Of a stretch of DNA of 64,000 bases, positions 39,322 to 51,512 are shown piece by piece. Both the position numbers and the translations under genes were made by a program. The notes below the pieces were generated by a model. The model ran no database searches. It was not told the DNA's origin and saw only the letters and a program-made list of their open reading frames with translations. Position 1 is the first letter of the stretch. Each line of letters begins with the position of its first letter. This stretch comes from Coprinellus micaceus (lineage: Eukaryota; Basidiomycota; Agaricomycetes; Agaricales; Psathyrellaceae), in assembly GCA_951394405.1 (NCBI GenBank), contig OX596335.1, positions 496,001 through 560,000 on the forward strand, in the 5' to 3' direction.

Positions 39322-40905
39322 TCACACGGACAGCAGTCGACCAACCATGAAGGTTCCGGCCCCGCCTCCATAGTGCATCTTCGACATATCCTTCCCGCGA
39401 AGGCCGTGGTGCAACGGTAAACCAGGTCCCGGGAGGACGCCCTTCCAAACTTCGGGATGGTACGGAGTCGGCGCAATATTCTCGTCCCACGAATCCCTCT
39501 CTTCCTTTGGGAGATTGCGCCTGACCGGGGCAAGGGGAACGGAGACCGACCGGTACATGTCCTCGGACACGAGGTTGAATGAGCGAAGGGAGAGAGGCAC
39601 CCATCGCGAAGGCGACGGAGCCCTTCGTCGGCGTTTCTGCGTAGGCTGTTTGGTTCCAGCATTCATCGGAATGGGGTGGTGTTGGCTTTGTAAGGGTGAC
39701 ATTGAGCTCCTTCCGCGCGGGGAAGAAGACGAGGAAGACATGGAGGAGACGGAGCCCCTCTTGTGCGAAATTGTCGGAGACCGGGCAAGGAAGGAGTTCT
39801 CGGGGGATTGTGCGACGGGGGAAGCTTGGCCGGAGGTTTCGTCGCACGATGAAGGGGAGTCGGAGGGCGACTTGGGTGGAGACGAGATTGCCATGTTCAC
39901 GGGCTTGAGCGCGCAACGTTTGACGTGACGGTTCAGGTTGGAGTTGACACCGAAACGACGACCGCAAATATCGCAGACGAAAGCTGATGAAGAAAATGGT
40001 CAGTTGTTACCGCACTTTTATACACTTCGAGGTGGACTCGAGGCTCACCCTTTTCGCCTGTGTGAACAAGGAGGTGCTATTTGGGAAGACGAGACGGGTA
40101 AGTAAACTACCGTCCTTCCATTTCAGACGCCCAAAGCTCACACACCTTCCTTAGAGTGCTGGGACGATCAAATCTGCGAGCGTGATGCAGTTAGCAACGG
40201 TATATCCCCGAGCTTCGTTTGGATGTCGGCTTACCGTTTATGGCACATCGTGCAGGCGTGTTTCTTCTCTCGCGAAGCTGTCTCGAGGGTACTATGGTTG
40301 GCGGGGACTCCAACGCTCGTGGGCCCAATCGGCGCCGCTGCACCATCCTCGACCAAGTCGAATGGACCTCGGTTATCAGCCCTGGCACTAGAGCTCAGTA
40401 ACACCGCCATGGCAGCAGGGGTAGGGAGTGGCGGATCAGGTGAGCGCTCGTATGACGATTGCGAGGGCACCTGTTTATTCTTCAATGGCAGAAAAGGAAC
40501 CTCAGGTGGGCCGGGAAGCACTGGTACGGGCGCAACAACCCCATGGAGCGTCGAAGCTTGAGCTTGCTGGGTCCAGCTCCAGGGCTGAGAGTACAGGGGT
40601 GCTTCCTGGTTGGGAAATAGGCTATTGGCGAGCGACGGTGCGTTGTTGTTGGAGAACCCGAGGCCGGTGGCGCCCAGGCCTACAGTGGTAGTACCCTCCC
40701 GGTATGACGACCCCTCTCCGCGGTGGAAAACGTATGGGTATCCTTCGTGTGGGTCGGGATATGCGAGTGAAGATCCTAACGAGAAGTTGGCCGCGAACTC
40801 GAGGTCTCCGGCAGTCGCGAGATACTGATCAGAGTGTAAAGCGTAGGAGGGTGGAGGAGGGTAGACGGGATCGTGAAGGTAGTGTGTCTCCATCGATGTG
40901 GACAT
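39322..40905 (-). CDS. C2H2 zinc-finger transcription factor
   Basis: Start at 40905 (MSTSMETHYLHDPVYPPPPS). The first exon is a long Pro/Ser-rich, probably disordered region of about 215 residues ending KKHACTMCHKR, which opens zinc finger 1. A short exon (FDRPSTLRK), an intron and another short exon (HLLVHTGEK) complete it. The next exon opens with finger 2: FVCDICGRRFGVNSNLNRHV then KRC. Two adjacent C2H2 fingers joined by a TGEK linker are typical of fungal nuclear regulators. The tail is Ser-rich with a basic stretch (KQPTQKRRRRAPSPSR) that may be a nuclear localisation signal. The stop is at 39322. Introns cut inside both the finger and the linker. Targets are unknown. Confidence 0.85.
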
Positions 40906-42046
40906 TGGGAAAGCGGGTGAGTGGATCGCTCACGCTGATGTTATATATTTTTCGTCGATGGACTAAGACGTCTGCCTTTCATGAGAATGAGGGAGAATTT
41001 TCCATTCAAGGGGCACCTGCCACAATCAATGGACGACTTCGCGGGGATTTACGTAGAAACGCGGAGTGACGCCGAAGCTGGCAGTCCGTATTTCGTTTTG
41101 GCGAATCGCCAGATCAGCGAAGGGAAGGCTAAATTTCTTGACCTCTATGCACCGTAGCGCTGGACGCATCGATCGGCTTTTCGGAACGCACGTTTCCATT
41201 GCCCTCTTCCATCCTATGAACACCCTCTTTTCCCCGCCTCATGTTCGGACACATGTTGATGTTCCTGATGAGTCTGAGTGCGTCCATCTTGATAACAACG
41301 CACCCATATGACCCTCTAAACTGCAGAGAATCGACCTCTCGTCGTTGGGGAGCAACGTAAATGAGACGAGTTGACAGGGTTACCTCACTAACGCGGCGCC
41401 TGCCTCTGTATTTCCAGAATAATATCACGCGCTCTGACCAACTGACAGAGCCGTTCGTTCAGTTCATCGACGGAGAGGTGTCACTCCGGCAACGTGTCCC
41501 CTCGTCGACTCGCAATCGACCGACCCCAGCCCAGGGATACGCATTCTGGGCAGTTCCTGGCGAAAACAGCCCAGTTTCCTGGGTCGCGAGGCAAATAGGA
41601 ATTTGTCAGGTAGACGAAACAGCTAATCCCGCAGATATGGATTCCAACAGGTATTCGGATGGGTTCCGGAGTATCTCCATGACCTCTATCATGCTCTCGA
41701 TCTTAGATATGAACACAGTAGATGCGAGGGGCGCAACGGAGGCAAAGACCGCCCAAAATCGATGGGTCCATCTCATGCCGTCCTTCTTCTTCCTGGTCCA
41801 GCCAAAGACCTGGTAGGTAGCAGCATACAGGTAGCGACAGAAGGCCTACCAGTGAATACGAGAACCTCTGGGGACTCAATTACGAAACTAGGGGGGCAAT
41901 TGAATTAGATTACCGCTATACAGGTTCGTGTAGTCCATGTCTTGTGAGCAATGACACAATCGGCGAAATGAAATTTAGGGTTCCAACTCGTTGAAATAGG
42001 TATACACGATTCGATCCTTTGGCGTGGACACTTCAGACGCGGCCTC
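40906..42046. other. intergenic, no gene seen
   Basis: A 151-codon plus-strand ORF (41361-41816) has no recognisable domain or exon partners and is not called. The left part is the probable promoter of the zinc-finger gene; the right end is the 3' UTR of the glycosidase-like gene. Confidence 0.4.
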
Positions 42047-45000
42047 TCACTTTGTAAACTTGTTGAAAAATTTGCTTCCGGCTGCGAGGAAACGGAAAAG
42101 CGGAGACCGTTAGTAAACGACGATCTGAAACGCAATATCAAACAGGAACACGCTCGACTGTCGGGACTCACACTGCGCAAGATTCGCCAACTGCTCTGTT
42201 GTTTTCTTTCCGGCAACCTTATCCACAGCAGACAAAGCTAAGCCTAACGCACTTGTTCCGGCACCAGAAGTCGACCCCAGTCCGAAGCCCATGCTACCTT
42301 GTGGCTTCGACGACGTGCTGGACGATGACGAGGAACCCGCGCCATAGTTTGATGGCCCTGTAGTGGCAAAATGAATGAAGGGGGAAAGGAAGGGGAGCGA
42401 TTAAATCGAGATAGGGGGAAGGCGAAGGCACATTGGCAGGGATGGAGAAGAAAAGCGAGTTAGAACCCTAAACCCAAAAAGCAAAGGAAAGATGACTCTT
42501 ACGTGGGGGCAGCGAAGGAGGTGGTCCGGCGTGTTGCTGCTGTTGTGCACTTGAGGTCCCTCCGGACATCCATGGCATCGAACCAGGGGCGCCCATAGCA
42601 CCAGAAGCACCCGTACCACCAGGCGATGGTGACTGTGCATACGGAGAACCACCGCTTTGATATGAAGTAGGCATGGACATTCCATACAAATCATGTTGCC
42701 CTGTGCCCAGCGAATAGTTCGAGGTTGGGGCTACTTGGCCCTGAGGCATACTGTTGTTCCCGAAATAGCCCAGTTCTCCGCCGGCAGGAGATGCGGTGGG
42801 GAACTGAGCAACGTGAGGCGCATAAAACGACTGGCCACCAGGCATGCTCGGTGCATCGGAGTACAAGCTCGGCTTCAAATTGGGGTAGGTTGTATTCGCT
42901 GCGCCTGGACTGATAGGAGGAGAAGTATGAGGAGAAGGTCCGCCACCTGAGTGGTGCGACGCGGGAGCTGGAGGATAGGAAGAGCTGGGGAAAGAAGGCG
43001 CTCCTCCAACACTACCGAGATAGGCAGACTGATAAGAGTTCGTAGCAGGCGGGCCATACATTCCAGAACTAGTCTGCTGGTGTGCAAACGAGGGTTGCGG
43101 TCCTGGCATCCCTGGGTAGGTCGAATTCGAAGGTCCAGATGGCATCGAGTATCCAGGAGAGGAAGGAGGGCCACTGAACGAGTGTTGAATGGGTGGAGGC
43201 GCTCCGTATCCTGTATTGTTCGAAACACCATGATTCGAAGCACACGGAGCTCCCCCAGACGTAGAAGGAGCCGAGGGCCCAGGTGCATGAGGGAGGGCGG
43301 TCGATGGCCGAGGAGGACCGAGTGTTCCACCAGAAGGTCTCAGAGGGTTGGAAGGTCCATAGGAATTCGCGGAAAAGGTATTGGGTCTCGACAGGTTGGC
43401 GCCACCTGTTTGGCCGTACTGGGAAGGAGGTGATTGGTTGGTTGGCCCTCCTTGAGGCGTTTGAGAAGGCCTCTGCGAACCCCACTCTGGAGGTGGCCAT
43501 TGACCTTGTGAGGACGTACTGTTTGACGAAGCCAAAGGTGCCGATGAAGTAGTTACACCCTGGTTTGGCCCCCCAGTCGGTCGTCCCTGAGAAGGTGGCC
43601 GAGTAGGGAAGCCAGTTGGCGTCGTAGGTTGGGTCTGAGGGCGACTTGGGGGCCGTCCATATGACTGGGGCCCGTAGCTTTGAGCAGAGGGGTGGGTGGG
43701 GTGGAGAGGCGGCTGGGCGAATGACTGTCCGATGACTTGATTAATGGGCGCAGCCGGATGAGTCGGGTGAAGCGGCGGCGGGGAAGCTGTCATCCTTCCG
43801 GGGTCATAGGTGGGGTTCCCAGGTGGCCCAGAACAGCCCTGAGAAGGTCCTTGACTACTAGCGGGTCTCGAGAGATTCATACGGTTGAAGTCGTTGGCGA
43901 GGCTAGTGACGTTGGCGCCTGGAGGAAGTGTACTCGAGGACTGAGGCCCATAATTCTGTGGACGGCTCTGCTGATTCACAGGAGGGACCGGCCCTGTGGG
44001 GGGCAACGTGTTCTGTGGGTGAGGCCCATAACCCTGAGGATGGGTCTGATGAACGATTGGGGGCGGGTTCGTCGGTGGGACGTGATGATGGGCTCCCGTT
44101 CCCGAAGCTGCGATACCTGTACCGACGCTCCCCGCAATAGAGTTGGAAGGTGGGGCAGTCGAACCCGGAACCGTTGACGATGCCGAAGGCGTTTGGGTAG
44201 CCGGGGCAGCAGATTCAAGTTCCTCGACTTCCAGACTGTACGGCGGGGGAGGCGCTTCATCCCCCTCGCTCGCCTTCTGGCCCGCCAACCAATCCTCGTA
44301 TGACTGGCCGCCGTCGTCTTTGGCACCAGCCGCGGAGGAACCAGCTCCGCCAGAGCTAGTTGGTGCCCCAGAAGAACCGCCTCCAATCGCACTGGGTCCG
44401 GATGCTGCCTGATGAATGGGCACTTCCTCGTACTTCGGCCGACTGCTCCAGTAGTCTTGGAGTTCCTTGGAGGGAAATGAATCGAATACCCTCCTTTCTC
44501 CCCTGAGGACTTCAGCGGCGAATCCGCAAATGCGCATGTACCTGATCCGTTAGTCAGTCATTCAACGCACGCTAGACAGATTAAGTGGAGATAGGGGGTA
44601 CGAACCAATCAGAAGGAACATCATGACCTCCATGATCCAGGGAGAGGAAGGTCCACTTGTCCGATACAGGGAGGTTGCGCTTGTGCACTACGGCAGGCAT
44701 AAGCGCGGTGCCTTCGTCGTATCTATGAGGTATATCAGTAAGGATCAAGTCATACAAGCTATATTCGCAGACTTACTCGTCCCACATTGCCCCGTAGATG
44801 ATACGTGCACCAACGCTACGGGCGTTGAACACTTGCTTCCAGAGGAACCGGCCTCCTTTCCGAGGGGTATCATTGAACGCCCACTTCCCTTCTGACAAAT
44901 GGAAACCCTGGATTGTATGTCAGTCCGAGGCAGCCAGCGAAGTATACACGGAACTTACGGAGCCACCTGGAAAGACTACAGGGATGTAGTCGATCCTCCG

Positions 45001-46199
45001 GGGCGATCGACCATCCTCATTGCGTTGAGTGATCAAGTCTGCGTCCGCTCTCATCTTGTGCTCGCAGAAAGCCTCCGCCTCCTCCTCCGTCTTGTAACGA
45101 CCGATCGTCCACGGAGAAATGGCATCGAACTCGTTCAGCCAGACGTCGATGAACTCCGGATTACGATCGGCATCCCCTTCCGCTGTGCGCCAGTGCGTCG
45201 GGGTGCCTCCCATCAGATAGACACCTCCAGGAGTGGCATTGCGGAAAAATTGAGCGATGCTGCGCACGAGATGGGGAGTGTGGCCAGCGTGTTCGAACCC
45301 AAACCCTGTTCAACTGCAGGGTAAGTCGAAGGAGTACAAACGCCCGGTTGAGACGTACCCCAAAGAGCGACGACAGGCCTTCCTTGTTCCCTGAGGTAGC
45401 TAGAACTGTCGAGGATCCGTTTATTGTGTACAAGGTGCATCCAATCATGCTCAAGAACACGCTGGATACGATCTGCTGGGACACCGGTAACATCGTACCT
45501 GTTCAGAGTGAGGAGATCGTCGCAGTCGCGAATGAAGATGCGCTCACATGATGGCGAAAACACGACCCTCTTGCTCCGCTGCCTCTCTGACCCTGTCGCC
45601 TACTTCATCTCGGATCCGCCTAATACCCTCATTTCCAGCTCCCGGGTCACATTGTCCGGCAAACCGCTGCAGAAAGGCACCATCGACACCATGCTCTGCC
45701 ATCCAGTGAAAGTGTCTGTCGTGTCATCAGCGGTATTCTGAAACAATACAGCACTCGGGACTTACCGCTTTACGGTTTGGGCATTTCGCGACGAGAACAA
45801 CATCGCGGGCTCCCCGTTCTTCAGCTTTAGCCCTGGAGCTTGGTAGAGCTCAGATGGATCGTAGCTGGAGACGTCTGGCCAGATGTCGAGATTGGGCCGC
45901 CCTCCATCGGGTATAGGTTTGTCGAACCAGTGCAGCCAGCCATGGTGTCCTGGTCCTACTGGTTCACCGTCTCCAGCGCATGTAAACCTGTGTAAAGGTC
46001 GGGTTTTCCGCGTATAAAACGTGGCTCGGTGGACTCTAACGCACCATCCTTGATATCCAACCAGAAACTTGTCTTTAATGGTACTCGGGTTCGCTCTGAA
46101 ATGGGTTTCACAATCGAGCGGCGATTGGACCACGAACACGGCTTACCTCTTCAGAACTCGCTGCATGCCAGAGCCTGAGCTCGAACCTGCGCTGGCCAT
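42047..46199 (-). CDS. GH99/71-like glycosidase fused to a Pro/Gly/Ser-rich tail
   Basis: Start at 46199 (MASAGSSSGSGMQRVLKR). About ten exons. The first 400 or so residues match the fungal family annotated as xylosidase/arabinosidase or GH71/99-like: KDKFLVGYQGW, FTCAGDGEPVGPGHHGWLHW, SSRNAQTVKRHFHWMAEHG, FAIMYDVSGVPADRIQRVL, GGVYLMGGTPTHWRTAEGD, NEFDAISPWTIGRY, IIYGAMWDEYDEGTALMP and YMRICGFAAEVLRGERRVF. From about 44440 to 42480 the chain is Pro/Gly/Ser/Gln-rich low complexity (starting YEEVPIH, with YEDWLAGQK and APPPPYSL), about 650 residues. A C-terminal amphipathic block follows (LGLALSAVDKVAGKKTTEQL) and SGSKFFNKFTK at the stop (42047-42049). No signal peptide is seen, so the protein is probably cytosolic. 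The substrate is not proven. Confidence 0.8.
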
Positions 46200-46431
46200 G
46201 AAGGATGTTGGCAGGGTGTTGGTCGTGGTTGAAAAAGATGAGTATCAGGACGAAGGGTCACGACAATTAATAGGCGCCTACTCCGCAAGCGACTAAATTC
46301 TGCAGTGACCAAATGTTCTCAGGGGCTGTGGTGATGCGGACATGATTCCGAGCTCACAGGAGCTGCTGTTAGGTTTGTTCCTGACCGTCGTCATCGTCAC
46401 CGCAGGCCAAGTCGAAAGACGGCATCGCATC
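46200..46431. promoter_or_regulatory. divergent promoter region
   Basis: Only about 232 bases separate the start codons of the minus-strand glycosidase-like gene and the plus-strand kinase, so both promoters must lie here or overlap the transcribed ends. No TATA-like box stands out. Confidence 0.5.
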
Positions 46432-47242
46432 ATGAAGGAAGAGATTCAAGAACTTGCTCTGCACCTAGTCGAGAAACTGAAGCAGTACGAGCTCCTCGCC
46501 TTCTCGAGGTCTCTCTCAGGCCAACCGTTCCCTCAGGATTCCAAACGGTGAACGATACCTGGTGGGGATTGCGGGGAGCCCGGCATCAGGCAAGTCGACA
46601 CTTGCACAGCTTCTTGTCGACGACGTGAACAAGGCGCTGCAATCGCAAGACCTTCAGTCTGATTCGCAAGCCATCCTCGTGGGGCTTGACGGATGGCATC
46701 TTACCCGCGCACAATTGGACGCTTTCCCCGATCCTAAACTCGCTCACGATAGACGAGGGTCCCATTGGACATTCGATGGTCAGGGTTACGTCGAGTTCGT
46801 GCGATCCCTTCGAACAGAAGGCGATGTCCAGATTCTCTCTGCTCCCACATTCGACCATGCTCTCAAGGACCCCACCCCGGAAGCCATTGCCATACATCCG
46901 TACCACAGGATCGTCGCGATTGAGGGTCTTTACACACTCCTGTCAATCGAGCCATGGAAAGCTGCGAGCGAGCTTCTGGACGAACGCTGGTGGATTGAGG
47001 TCAACGAGGAAGAGGCTCAACGGAGGTTGATTAAACGCCATGTTATCAGTGGCGTGGCGAAGGACGAGGAAGAGGCACTCTGGAGAGCGGAACAGAATGA
47101 TTTACCCAGTCCGTGAACTTCCTCCCCCCGATTGCTCCTCTGACTTACTCTCAATGCAGATGGTCGCTTTATTCAGGAGAATATGCTGCAACCAACACAG
47201 ATGATCAAGAGCAAGCACGACGACGCCCTACACTCTATTTGA
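46432..47242 (+). CDS. uridine kinase / YFH7-like P-loop kinase
   Basis: Three exons. Exon 1 (46432-46484) codes for MKEEIQELALHLVEKLKQ. A 52-nt intron (46485-46536) leads in phase to IPNGERYLVGIAGSPASGKS, with a Walker A loop (GSPASGKST). Then come ILVGLDGWHLTRAQLDAF, RRGSHWTFDGQGYVEFV and HRIVAIEGLYTLLS, the order seen in the PRK/uridine-kinase-like superfamily and in yeast YFH7. After RLIKRHVISGVAKDEEEAL, a last intron (near 47108-47160) joins NDLP to NGRFIQENML; the alternative phase gives an unrelated tail. Stop at 47240-47242. It should phosphorylate a small metabolite with ATP; the substrate is not set by sequence. Start chosen because upstream in-frame residues are not conserved-looking. 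Confidence 0.8.
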
Positions 47243-48291
47243 ATGCTAGTTATCCTATTACCATGCTCGTTTAATCCAAGGGTTCTCGAACGTCACACTC
47301 CCTCAAAACGTCAATATGCCTACATCCACGCGTGAGGGCAGTTGACGCGCCGCTGCCACATTCACGCCCTGTCGAACTCCCGCTCACATACTCACGTTCA
47401 GGAAAATCCCCAAGATCCTCATGATCAGCGCAATTGACCAAACAGACACTATGCCGATCGACGCGTCGTAATTATTGGCTTCTCGAAGGTGAGTGTTGTT
47501 TTATTACGACTCGGCGGTGAACCCGCTTTATTGACAGCGGGCGTTGTCGATAGGACTTCCGGCGCAGCTTCTCGAAACTTAGCGCGTTTATGTCAACCTT
47601 TCGTGACTCCATCCGACCTCCGTCGAGTGGTGTGGTAGGCATCGTCGAAAAGGTACTAGCCTTTCCGGCGATGAGCATTGAGTGCTCCGACGCCAAAGTT
47701 TCTTCGACCCTCCCTCCTTCTCAAGAGAAGGGCAAATTTACGAGGGAAAAAGTTCGCTCTTGATGTTCTCGACTCCTCGAGGCATTACTTCACATGGTGA
47801 TCAAGTTAAGGTCATAGCTGGGTAGGCGGTCTCTCGGGAGAGGGTGCCTATTGTTCACAGGTGAGGCTCGACAGCTACCCACGGATATTCGCGACGTGTC
47901 CCAGGACGCGTCGCCATACACCCGGAACTTGCCCTCGACTCGCGATAGCTAGCATTTGGCTAGCATCCTATATCGCATAGATATCTCACCGTGAAGCTTT
48001 GTGTTTTTAAATGGACCGGATCATCGTCCCGCACCGAGGCAATCCACGAGGCAGTCCAGATTCGGCTCATCGTGTCAATCCCCCCAAGTATTAGGCATAC
48101 CGAACACAATCTGGATAAGGGTTCAAATGTCGTGAGTAACGTCTATAATATGAAGATACAGTTGTGGCACGAAGGCATCTACTTCGGTTCTCAGCCTAAC
48201 AGAAAGTCGTGGTTATGGAATTTGTGGAAGCGGTGAGGGAGGGCGTCTCAAGTGGGGAGGTTGAACGGAGACAGTCCATGGCATGCGCAGC
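47243..48291. other. intergenic, no gene seen
   Basis: A 74-codon minus-strand ORF (47472-47696) ends in a basic stretch but has no partners. No RNA gene was recognised. The convergent 3' ends of the kinase and the coiled-coil copy 1 lie at its borders. Confidence 0.4.
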
Positions 48292-49514
48292 CTATTGCTC
48301 CATGGCGGCCAGCGTGGCGCGAATCCTCTGTTTCAGGGTTTCGAAATAAATTTCGTCCTATGGGGAAGAACTCATCAGCTTCAAACATCATGCCGGCGTT
48401 ACGTGCCACATCACCTTCGTGATTCGCGGAGCATTGGACGCGATCAAGGCGTCTAAGTTAGCGCTCGTCGACGCGATCTGATCTCGCAGCTCCTGAATTG
48501 TGAGCTCGGCCGCTTGGAGCTTGTCCTTGATTTCATCCAGCTCGCCGCAGCCCCAGGTGTCAACAGCCATCGCCTCGGAAAATGAAGCAAGCTCGGCTTT
48601 AAGGGTCTCGATTTTGGTCTCCGCCAACTGGATAGCTGCCCTTGACTGTTCCAGTTCCGCTTTTGTTCCAGCGTGGTCCTCTTTCAGAGAGCCTAGCTCC
48701 GCCTTGGTGCGCATGTAGTCCTCCTTTAAACCGCCAAGCTGCGCCAACTCCCCTTTGAGTTAGGCATAATCCTCCTTCAAAGCGTCGAACACCGTCTTGG
48801 TGCCTGCACAGTGTTCCTTTAAGTCGGTAAACCGCCCCAGCTCTCCTTTGAGCGCAGAATATTCCTCCCTCAGAGCCTCGAGCTCCGCCTTGGTCCGTGC
48901 GTGCTCCGCTTTGAAGCCACTGTGCCGCTCTAATTCCAATTGCGTCCCAGCATGATGAAGTTCCTTTAGAGCCTCGAGCTCCGCTTTGGTGCGCGCATGC
49001 TCCTCTCTAAATCCATCAAGGGCGGCCGTTGCTTCTGCCTTGTGCCCCCCGAACAGCTCCAACATACGAGTTGAGGCGTTTTCTACCGACGTTGCTCCTG
49101 TTGAGTCCACATCGAGCTCCCAAACGCCATGAACTCACCTTCTTCCTGGGCGGCTAAGGCCTTTTGGGCTCCTCGATTGTGTTTTGCCCGAAATGTGCGC
49201 GCCCCCTTCCATTTTGAATCCAATGGGTCCAACCTGATGTAAACAGAAAAACGAGGGTGGAGTTCTCTCGGCGCTCCATCCTCCTCAAAGGTCTTGTCTG
49301 CCAGTTTCCACCTATACTGGGTTCGGACCCAAGTCGTAGGTTCCACACCGGCGAGAAAAATATCGCCCACATCCCCCAAGAAATGGGGTGGAATATGATA
49401 AGCAACACATATGAAGCGGGTGTAATGGCGAGTTTCCTTGCGGTGGACGAAGGTGAATGTGTCTGTCTGCACATCTACGACTTCAATAGGCGTAGCAGGC
49501 ATGTAGGCAGACAT
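48292..49514 (-). pseudogene. coiled-coil protein, copy 1, with in-frame stop
   Basis: Exon 1 (start 49514, MSAYMPATPIEVVDVQTDTF) codes for a small domain with ETRHYTRFICVAYHIPP, LGDVGDIFLAG and TTWVRTQYRWKLADKT. A 41-nt intron (near 49096-49136) joins EEG to ATSVENASTRMLELFGG, then a heptad-rich coiled coil (HARTKAELEALKEL and variants). At 48760-48762 the frame has TAA between KEDYA and LKGELAQLGG; the same frame is otherwise open, so this is a nonsense change. After RITK a short intron (GTGATG..CCATAG) joins a last exon DEIYFETLKQRIRATLAAM, stopping at 48292-48294. It parallels copy 2 exon for exon. Read-through or a base-call error cannot be ruled out. Function unknown. Confidence 0.65.
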
Positions 49515-50087
49515 TCCCGCAACGGAAAGATGGTCAAGACCTGGTTGACGTGGACGGTGAACGGGGAGAATATTCCAGCAAGTCCCATCCCGGACCCGGA
49601 GTTTGAACTTGGGCTTTTGAGGGTGGGTTCTACCCACGCCTGGGCTGAGCACTGGGGGCATCAAATCTCAAAACGAGAGGCGAAATATGCACAACTATCT
49701 GTGCATGAATATTTGGCGGAAACGATCCTACCTAGGTGGTCAAGCATGCCCTATATTAGTGGCCAATCATTAGACTCAAGCCCTTTCAGTATACGGTCAC
49801 TCCACCCAATCCACCGAAACCCAGAGTAATTTCCGTTTCTCATACACGAAATAGGTACTGCAACAGGGGCACGCCAAACGAAGCCTAACATGCGTGCAAA
49901 GCGAGGGATGATTAATGGATACAGTGCAAGGTTCTTAATGTAGGCTCGACTCCAGCCGTTAATGGGCCTTGAGGTGGGGTGTTGGCCATACCCTCCTCTC
50001 ACAGCACCCCGGGAGACTGGCTTTCGAGCCTATTCTTAATGTATTTGTAGGGCATTGACAAGGTTGTTTCTAACTATGACAAGAAGT
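49515..50087. other. spacer between tandem coiled-coil paralogues
   Basis: No gene recognised. It should hold the promoter of copy 1 and the 3' UTR of copy 2. The open frame upstream of 49514 has no match in copy 2. Confidence 0.4.
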
Positions 50088-51210
50088 CTATTGGTCCATG
50101 CTGTCGAGCATGGTCCGGATGCGGTCCTTCAGGTCTCCAAAATGCAGGTCTTCCTGTTAAGGACAGTTTAGTGTCACCAGCCTTGACGCATTATCGTTAT
50201 GTACCTTTAAATTGTTTGGGCTGTTCGGCGACATCAAGGCGTCCAAATTCGCGTTTGTCAACGCTAGCTGAGCCCTCATCGCCTCAATGGTTGCCTCAGC
50301 ATCCTGCAGCTTGTTCCTCAGGTCCTCAATCCCCGCGCCTCCCGTTGTATCCATGTGCATTGTCGACGGAGATCCGAGGCTCGCTTTGAGGGCTTGCGCT
50401 CGTACCTCCTGCTCGAGGAGCTGTATGCTGACCTTTGACCGCTCTAGGTCGGTTTGTGCACGTGTGAAGCTTGCAATGGAGGAGGCAAGCTCGGTCTTCA
50501 GGTTCTGAGTGTCCTTTTCCGCCCGTTGGATGCTAGCCTTGGCGTGTTCCAGTTCTGCCTTTGTTCCCATATGGTCCTCCTTCAGAGCATCAAGCTCAGC
50601 CTTGGTGTGCGCGTACTCTCCTTTGACGGCCTCGAGCTCAGCCTTTGTATGCGCGTGGCCATCCTTGACAGCAACGAGTTCCCCTATTGTTCGCTCCTGG
50701 CAGTCTTTCATCGCTCCCAAAATCTCCATAATGCTGCCAGTGTCGACGGTGCTCCCAGTGCCTACTTCCATAAACACGTTGCATGAGGTAAGTTGCGAGG
50801 TGGGGCGTCGACTTACCGCCGCTTTTTTGTTCTTCCTGACCACCTGAAGGCTGTTTTCGCTTCCGCTGGGCGGGCTTCGGCCTGAAGTCCCAAGTGCTCT
50901 TCCACTTCGAATCTTTCGGGTCCAGCCTGATATACCCGAGGTAGTCAGGATGGACTTGCTTCGGGACGCCCTTCTCATCAGTCGTCTTGTCTGCGAGGGC
51001 CCATCCTTGGTGACCTCGAACCCAAGTTGTCGATTCCGTGCTGCTTCCGGTGAGAAAAATGTCGCCAACGCTGCCTGTGAGAGCCGGCGGGGTGTGATAT
51101 GCCACGCAGCTGAAGCGCATATAGTTGCGAGTTTCCTTGAAGTGTACAAAGGACAGGTCCTCCGATTGCGCCTCGGGGATCGGGGGTGGCGCATATGGCT
51201 GGGCGAACAT
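50088..51210 (-). CDS. coiled-coil protein, copy 2 (intact)
   Basis: Start at 51210 (MFAQPYAPPPIPEAQSEDLS). The N-terminal domain (KETRNYMRFSCVAYHTPPAL, GSVGDIFLTG, TTWVRGHQGWALADKT, YIRLDPKDSKWK) parallels copy 1 nearly residue for residue, and ends in a basic hinge (KPAQRKRKQPSGGQEEQKSG). An intron of about 51 nt (GTAAGT..GAAGTAG, about 50766-50816) leads to TGSIMEILGAMKDCQERTIG and a long coiled coil with 14-residue periodicity (AHTKAELEAVKGEY, AHTKAELDALKEDH). The last intron begins GTACAT after NNLK and joins EDLHFGDLKDRIRTMLDSMD with the stop at 50088-50090. The VGDIF..W..W pattern is one I recall from multicopy agaricomycete proteins. No function is known; oligomerisation is likely. 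Confidence 0.7.
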
Positions 51211-51512
51211 AATTGGGACGTAAATGGCCGTGATGCGCGCGTGACGAAGCGCAAGTTAAGCGCCCAGTAAAAGTCGGGTTACGGTAATAGCGCCGGAGTT
51301 TGAACTTTCCTACATGTACTAACTTACACGTGATCGGCGTGTCAACCCCTATCAACGTACGCGATAGCGCGTCTTGTCGCACACTAAGAACCATGCCCCG
51401 CTTCTTCGCAGTTTGACCTCCCGTTCGTACCGTTAAAGTTGAGAAAACGGCAGGGGTACCATCCACACATTTTTATATTGTGCTTCTATAGGTAGGGGTG
51501 GTACTGGAGGCT
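51211..51512. other. intergenic, promoter of coiled-coil copy 2
   Basis: Lies upstream of the coiled-coil gene and downstream of the deaminase stop. No coding region is seen. Confidence 0.4.
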
